Assembly: GCA_964016875.1 (NCBI GenBank)
Contig: OZ024721.1
Span: forward strand, 36,312,823 to 36,376,822
From: Fallopia convolvulus
Lineage: Eukaryota; Streptophyta; Magnoliopsida; Caryophyllales; Polygonaceae
Direction: 5' to 3'
DNA length: 64,000 bases
Below are positions 58,246-64,000 of the stretch, piece by piece; position 1 is the first letter of the stretch, and every line of letters begins with the position of its first letter. The notes under the pieces were generated by a model. It was given only the letters and a program-made list of their open reading frames with translations, searched no databases and was not told the origin of the DNA. A program made the position numbers and the translations under genes.

Positions 58246-60167
58246 ATGACTAGTGTTACCATAGGTACAATTTCGGACTCGGGAGATGGTGTCAACAACG
58301 ACAATCCTACAAACAATCCACCCGAGTTGCCGAATCCAACTCAGAACTTCTCGCCCGAGGCTTTGGCGTGCATACAAGAGCTCGAGAAGCTCTTAGCCGA
58401 GAGCCAAGCTCAGTCCAAGCACACGGTGTCGGGGGCCCATGCCCTCGCCTCGGAGATCCACACGAACCCGGGGGTGTCCGCGGACGAGATAGCCAAGGCT
58501 CGTGCCAAGGGGAAGCAACATGCCCAGCCATCCTCACAATTCGGCACCATGCATCGCATGGAGTCCATCAAAGAAAGTCGCCAATATGATAAGCACGATG
58601 GTGGTCCCCGGACCGCGGATCGCTATCAAATGACGTGAGATTATAGGGACACACAAGTGTACGACGTATATTCCGATGAGGAGTACAACTCCGAGGAGTA
58701 TAGACGCCAACACATGAGTGGGGATCCCAAGAAAAAGACTCAGAAGAAGAAGACGCCGGCATATGTTTACGAAACCCCAAAGCAGAAGCACGGGGCCAAG
58801 TATTATGATGCCAACGCATACAGAGTTGAGGACGACCTCGGGCATCAAAGTGCTCGGAGTCCGTTCTCCGATTTTGAAAATGATTATGAAGAATTTTTTG
58901 ATTATTCTAACGAGTCGTCTTTTGAGCATCCACATGTACAAGATCCGGAAGAACTCGATAGCCGGCCTTCGGATTGGATCCCACCGCCGCACCTAGCCAA
59001 GAATCGCAAGGAGTACGACCGAGCCTATGGCTCGGGACGCAAGCATGGCGAGAAGGCGCAGTGCGACAGGGACCGTGACGCTCAGCGTCCGCGAAGGCCC
59101 GATGATGGAGATGATCCTGATGATGCTGATGTTGATCCACACTGAGGCTCGCCTCGGCACCGACGCGACAGGCGTGCGCACTCGCCTCGGCGCCCTATCC
59201 CTCGGCGCGATCGTGATCGATGCGATGCACGGGATTCACGCCACCACCGACGCGATATTAACGTAAAATTCGAACCCTTTTACGGTTCTTATGATCCTGA
59301 CGTTTTTATCGAGTGGTTGCAGGGCACGGAGCACACGCTCCGACACTTAGGTTATGAGGATGACGAGAAAGTGGAGGTTGTAACTTTGCACTTCCATGGT
59401 GCCACTAGGACTTGGTGGAACCGATTCGAGTCCGAAAGGTTTCGACAAGGCAAACCCCTAATCCGAGAGTGGCATCAACTCGTCTATATTTTGAAAAAAG
59501 GTACATCCCGGCGGATTATAAAGACAAGATGCATATAGAGATTATGCGCATCAAGCAAGGATCGATGACGCCGGAGGAGTATTTTTCCAAGCTTGAAGAC
59601 ATGTTCTTCAAGGCGGGAATGAGTGTGTCGCCCTCGGTGATGAAGACGAGGTTCATCTCGGGTTTACGACAATCAATTCAAGATCGCTTGGAGATTCTCC
59701 CAATCAAGGACATCAACAACTTGGTTCACACCGCCATGCAAATCCACAAGCAAGAAATGCGAACCAAGTCGGGTTGGTCCAGTTCGAGGTATGTTTCTAA
59801 CTCTAGTCAATCCAGTTTTTCTACTAATCGGGTTACTCCTTCTTTGCCAAGCGCTTCGACAGGTTCCAAGGCCAAGACCGAAGCCCCGCCTTCCAAGGTG
59901 CCAGCCGTGCCACGCAGTGCCGAGTTGAATGCCGATCGCGCACGAGACATGGCATGCTACAAATGTGGGGGTCGTGGCCACATTCAACGGAACAGTCCGA
60001 ATGCCAAGAAAGTTTTGTTTACAACACAAGGGGAGCCATATGATAGCCAAGAAGAAGAGGAGATCGAGCCACCATCGATCGAGGACGCCGAGCTAGAGTG
60101 CGATCCTTCGGAGGCTCTCGGCGTGGCCAAGCTTCAATTGGTGACAAGACGCGCCTTAAGCATGTGA
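58246..60167 (+). pseudogene. Ty3 element 2 gag, broken
   Basis: Starts MTSVTIGTISDSGDG (ATG 58246). The same frame runs through stops at 58636 and 59143 to about 59495, where a run of A residues shifts it; the next frame is open to 60167. Seen: an acidic/basic linker rich in Asp, Glu, Lys and Arg; capsid VKFEPFYGSYDPDVFIEWLQG and VVTLHFHGATRTWWNRF; MRIKQGSMTPEEYFSKLEDM; TRFISGLRQSIQDRLEI. The zinc knuckle reads CYKCGGRGHIQRNS (59958-60000): the last ligand Cys is Ser, so it should not bind zinc normally. The stops sit where CGA codons are likely ancestral. Confidence 0.8.
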
Positions 60168-60900
60168 GAGGCACCAAAGACGGATCAAAGAGAACAACTT
60201 TTCCACACTCGATGCTTGGTTAATAATGTCTCTTTGAGCGTCATCATCGATTCCGGGAGCTGCGCCAACTTCCTCTCCAAAAAAGTTGTTGACCACTTCA
60301 AATTGCCGACCACGCCTCATCCACAACCCTTCAAGCTACAATGGATATCCAATGATGGAGGAGATTGGGTCGACAAACAGGTAATCTTCAACTTTTCAAT
60401 TGGTCAATATTCGGATTCCATTCTTTGTGACGTAACGCCAATGGACGCCACACACCTCTTGTTGGGGCGCCCATGGCAATACGATCGTCGCGTGCTTCAC
60501 GACGGGTATTTGAACACTTACATGTTCAATTACCATGGGAAGCGCGTGACCCTCTTACCTATGTCGCCTAGTCAAGCTTTACAGGATGAAGCCGAGAGGC
60601 AACGACAGAAAGCTAGCGACAACGGCACCGACGCGCCAAACACGACGCCAACGGCGTCCAAGGCAAAAACTGCAGATTCCAAGGGCGTTTTTGGTGCCAA
60701 CACTCCTCAAAACAGTAGTGAAGATGATAAAGATGGGAAGCGCCGACAAAAGCTAGAGTCGGTCCGACAGTTCGCATCGCGGGGCTCGGCAACGCACCGA
60801 ACGCCGCAGATTTCAACAAACAGGGGCTCAAGCAATTTTCTAGTGATTCCATGGGCGTTTCTGGTGCCAAACAGATTAAAATTGAATTTCCACCAGATTT
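60168..60900 (+). pseudogene. Ty3 element 2 protease and linker
   Basis: After one in-frame TGA the frame continues: NNVSLSVIIDSGSCANFLSKKVVDHF (D-S-G active site, 60225-60300) and HLLLGRPWQYDRRVLHDG (60450-60510), the same layout as element 1 (IIDSGSCCN, HILLGRPW). A Ser/Lys/Ala-rich linker follows. The frame shifts between about 60770 and 60870 to that of the RT ORF. Confidence 0.8.
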
Positions 60901-62915
60901 GAAGAAAAAACGCCCAGGAGAAGTCAATTTGAGCAAAGGACCGTCGAGTGAGTCTCCTAGCGTCGCGCAGCACGCCGTCGCTGCACGAAAACTGGGATTT
61001 CAAGAGCTACGGGATGAGTTTCACAGCGTTTCCAAGGGCGTTCATTCACAAAATCCAGGGGCTACAACATATCCAAAAATCGCCACAGAACCACTTCGTT
61101 CGAGCTATGACACCGAGCCACCTTTGCTAGGCACATGCCAGGATCGTCTTCTCTTAGCCAGGCGTCGGGACGTCGAGAAATCTATCCAGGGGAGTCTTTC
61201 TTGTTTCATACTTTTTCCCCTTCTTTGTGTTACTAAATCTGTGAACTCTTCACTTCTGTCTTCTATTGTTTCTATTTTGAAGGAATTTGAAGACATCATG
61301 TCGGACGAGCTTCCGAAGGGATTGCCTCCAATCCGAGGGATCGAGCACAAGATCGATCTAATGCCAGGCGCGTCCCTACCTAATCGAGCAGCCTATAGGA
61401 CTTCGCCTAAGGAAACCGAGGAGCTACAACGACAGGTTCAAGAACTCTTGAACAAGGGTTTTGTTCGAGAATCTTTGAGCCCTTGCGCCGTGCCGGTAAT
61501 CCTTGTGCCAAAGAAAGATGGGTCGTGGCGTATGTGCGTCGACTGCCGAGCCATTAATCAGATTACGGTGAAGTACAGGCATCCGATCCCAAGGCTAGAT
61601 GACATGCTAGATGAGCTCCATGGCGCCGCCCTGTTTTCCAAGATTGATCTTCGGAGCGGATATCACCAAATACGTATGCAGGAGGGCGACGAATGGAAAA
61701 CCGCATTTAAAACCAAGCATGGTTTGTACGAATGGCTTGTCATGCCCTTTGGCTTGACAAACATCCCTAGTACTTTTATGCGGCTTATGAATTTTGTGTT
61801 TAGAAAATTTTTAGGACGTTTTGTCGTTGTGTATTTTGACGACATCTTGGTTTTTTCTAGAGACTTGGACTCTCACGCAAGGCACCTTAGGATGGTGTTA
61901 GAATGCCTTCGCGAACATTCATTGTATGTAAACTTGGACAAGTGTTCGTTTTGCACGGACACGACGAATTTTCTTGGGTTCGTCGTGTCCAAGGATGGGC
62001 TAAAGCTGGATGACGACAAGATCCGCGCCATCCGTGAGTGGCCCACCCCTACGACCCCGACGATGGTTCGATCCTTCTTAGGGCTCGCAGGGTTCTATCG
62101 GCGTTTCGTCAAGAACTTTAGTTCCATCGCCGGGCCACTCCATAATCTGACCAAGAAGGCAACCACAATCAAGTGGATGCCTCATCATGAGGCCGCCTTT
62201 CAGGCCTTAAAATCGGCATTGTGTAGTGCTCCGGTCTTGCAATTGCCAGACTTCACTAAGCGCTTTGAGATCGAGTGCGACGCCTCTGACTATGGCATCG
62301 GCGGAGTACTCCTCCAAGAGAGACGCTCCACTGCATATTTTAGTGAGAAACTTACGGGGGCAACTCTAAATTACCCGACGTATGACAAGGAGTTGTACGC
62401 ACTGATTCGGGTTCTTAAGACATGGCAGCATTATTTATGGCCAAGTGAGTTCGTGATCCACACGGACCACGCGACCTTAGCTTATCTCCGGAGTCAAACG
62501 ACTCTCAACAGGCGCCATGCTAGGTGGGTGGAGTTTATGGAAACCTTTCCATACATCATCGCCCACAAGAAAGGAAAGGAAAATGTCGTGGTAGACGCAC
62601 TGTCACGCATATATGTTCTCTTGACTCAATTACAGGCCAATTTGCTCGGGTTCTCCTTGATTAAGGAGTTATACTTGCATGATCCATATTTTAAACCGAT
62701 CATGGAGAACCTCGAGCAAAGTCGAATCCATGAGTCCTATTTTTTGGACAATGGATACCTCCACCGAGCCGGGAAGCTTTGCATTCCAGCCTCGTCGGTG
62801 AGGCATCTATTGCTAAAAGAAGCTCATGATGGCCGAGGCCATTTTGGCATAGCCAAAACCCTAGCAGCACTTCATGAGCATTTCTTTTTTGGCCACACAT
62901 GGCCTCGGATGTCCA
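60851..62915 (+). pseudogene. Ty3 element 2 reverse transcriptase, RNase H and integrase zinc domain
   Basis: Open from about 60851. RT: VILVPKKDGSWRMCVDCRAIN, LFSKIDLRSGYHQIRM, VVVYFDDILVFSRD (YFDD, about 61835), MVRSFLGLAGFYRRF. RNase H: FEIECDASDYGIGGVLLQE (first Asp), KELYALIRVLKTWQHYL (Glu), VIHTDHATLAYL (Asp), VVDALSR (final Asp). Integrase zinc domain: AHDGRGHFGIAKT with both His residues. A one-base shift near 62910 separates this frame from the CxxC pair and catalytic core that follow. RT and RNase H appear catalytically intact; the fragment is separated from gag by frameshifts. Confidence 0.87.
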
Positions 62916-63883
62916 CAGGTATTGCCGGGGTTGTGTGCCGTGCCAAACCGCAAAATCGAGGTCTCAACCTCATGGCCTATACACGCCCTTGCCCATTCCG
63001 GATACCCTGTGGGAAGATCTCTCCATGGATTTCATCACGGGTCTTCCAATGACAAGGCGCGGTAAAGATTCGATCTTCGTGATTGTGGACCGTTTTTCCA
63101 AGATGGCTCACTTCGTGCCATGCAAAGGAAACAACAATGCGACTGAAATCACAAACTTGTTTTTTGAGCATGCCGTGAAGTTACATGGCGTGCCTCGCAC
63201 TATTGTTAGTGATCGAGACACGAAATTTTGTATCCATTTCTGGAGGACGCTTTGGGGAAAGCTAGGTACACAATTGCTGTTTTCAACCTCTTATCATCCC
63301 CAAACCAATGGTCAGACTGAGGTGACCAATCGGACTCTGGGCACCCTTCTCCGGACGGTGCTCAAACATAACCCACGCCGGTGGGAGGATCTAATCCCTT
63401 TTGTTGAGTTTGCTTACAACAGGTCCAAACACTCGGCTACCAAGATGACGCCGTTCGAGATCGTCTACGGCCTCAATCCTTACTCTCCCATGGATCTTGT
63501 CCCTCGCCCCTTGAAGAACGGTGAGCACATCGACGCGTCCAACCGCGCCGACGCCATCCGCAAGTTGCACGAGAGGACAAGGACTCAATTGGAGCGCCGG
63601 ACAAGCCAATACGAGGCGCAGCATAACAAGGGAAGGAAGCGGCTGGTTTTCAACCCAAGAGATCTCGTCTGGTTACATCTTCGCAAGGACCGATTTCCGG
63701 ACTCTCGGAAGAAGAAGCTTCATCAACGAGGAGACGGCCCTTTCAAAGTCTTGCAGCGACTAGGGGACAACGCATACAAGATCGACCTCCCAGGCAAGTA
63801 TTCGGTGCACTCCACCTTCAATGTCGCCAAACTGTCCCCCTATGTCGAGCCCGCTTATGAGGAAACGGGGACGTTTCCCAACC

Positions 63884-63896
63884 AAGTGGGGGACGG
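63884..63896 (+). promoter_or_regulatory. Ty3 element 2 polypurine tract, inside the pol frame
   Basis: AAGTGGGGGACGG directly precedes TGATGCG of the 3' LTR and is at the same time translated as part of pol (VGDG). Confidence 0.8.
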
Positions 63897-64000
63897 TGAT
63901 GCGACCCCCGCCATGGATGCTAGCCAGGAGGACGACGCATTCACACTTCGCTCGGATGGCCCCATCACTCGTGCTAGGACTCGAGCAATCCAGGTCGCGA
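63897..64000 (+). repeat. Ty3 element 2, start of the 3' LTR
   Basis: 104 bp in the window, identical to 56616-56719 except for two C-to-T differences. Confidence 0.88.

Larger units (their letters stand above)
56616..64000 (+). mobile_element. Ty3 element 2 (CRM/Reina-like), nested in element 1
   Basis: 5' LTR 56616-57537, primer site TGGCATCAGAGCC, leader, gag, protease, RT, RNase H, integrase, polypurine tract and the first 104 bp of the 3' LTR (from 63897) at the window edge. The first 104 bp of the two LTRs differ by only two C-to-T changes. The likely TSD is CAGCC (56611-56615); its partner is outside the window. No canonical chromodomain; pol runs through the polypurine tract into the LTR, as in CRM group A. 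Confidence 0.88.
62916..64000 (+). pseudogene. Ty3 element 2 integrase core and pol tail running into the 3' LTR
   Basis: Different frame from the RT: YCRGCVPC (second zinc pair), MDFITGLPMT, IVDRFSKMAHF (first Asp), IVSDRDTKF (second Asp), TNGQTEVTNRTL (Glu), FAYNRSKHSATKMTPFEIVYG, a GPF-type C-terminal module (GDGPFKVLQRLGDNAYKIDLPG), VHSTFNVAKLSPYVEP, then NQVGDGDATPAMDAS. It crosses the polypurine tract and LTR start without a stop and reaches the window edge at SDGPITRARTRAIQ. All three integrase acidic residues are present. No chromodomain follows. Confidence 0.85.

Overview
The window looks like repeat-rich nuclear DNA from a plant, probably a eudicot with a large genome. It is AT-rich, has one spliced host gene at the left edge, and is otherwise a nest of plant-type transposable elements: an L1-type LINE with RNase H, Athila-like, Tekay/del-like and CRM/Reina-like Ty3 elements, a SIRE-like Ty1/copia element, and hAT transposons. 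The species cannot be named from the sequence. Family names come from remembered motifs, not from a search. Splice sites, LTR ends and target-site duplications (TSDs) were read by eye.

Layout. (1) 70-1863, minus: first eight exons and TATA box of an ERD6-like (MFS) sugar transporter; the gene runs off the left edge. (2) 1870-11566: AT-rich intergenic DNA, a decayed Ty3 gag-protease remnant (5774-7030), a small hAT-like element (7953-8299) and a two-armed minisatellite (9650-10667). (3) 11584-41007: one full-length L1-type LINE (about 6.3 kb of its own sequence) with a 17-bp TSD, stretched to 29 kb by two insertions. The first is an Athila-like gag-protease element (13934-21690, minus, TSD AATAT), which itself carries a 631-bp hAT. 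The second is a 4.8-kb solo LTR (23122-38487, TSD GCAAG), which holds a hAT transposon (24861-35447), which holds a deleted Tekay/del-like element (28047-34963, TSD GAGAG). (4) 41025-43565: a short LTR remnant and unassigned DNA. (5) 43566-50723, minus: the 3' part of a SIRE-like copia element with an extra env-position ORF. (6) 50724 onward, plus: a CRM/Reina-like Ty3 element inserted in the copia pol gene, with gag-protease-RT still open, cut at 56616 by (7) a second, related Ty3 element (56616 to beyond the window).

The TSDs give a relative order: LINE, then solo LTR, then hAT, then Tekay-like element; and copia, then Ty3 element 1, then Ty3 element 2. Most in-frame stops in the older elements look like C-to-T or G-to-A changes, as expected of methylated, silenced repeats.

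The least ordinary observations are: a paired, partly palindromic motif (around GGTCGGTACCGACC) repeated about 20 times through the LTRs, leaders and coding region of the Athila-like element; LTR interiors in opposite orientation in the Tekay-like element, bounded by 190-bp inverted arms; five consecutive perfect hairpins upstream of the hAT transposase promoter; telomere-like repeats in a Ty3 leader; and pol reading frames that run through the polypurine tract into the LTR. I found no convincing new cellular system.
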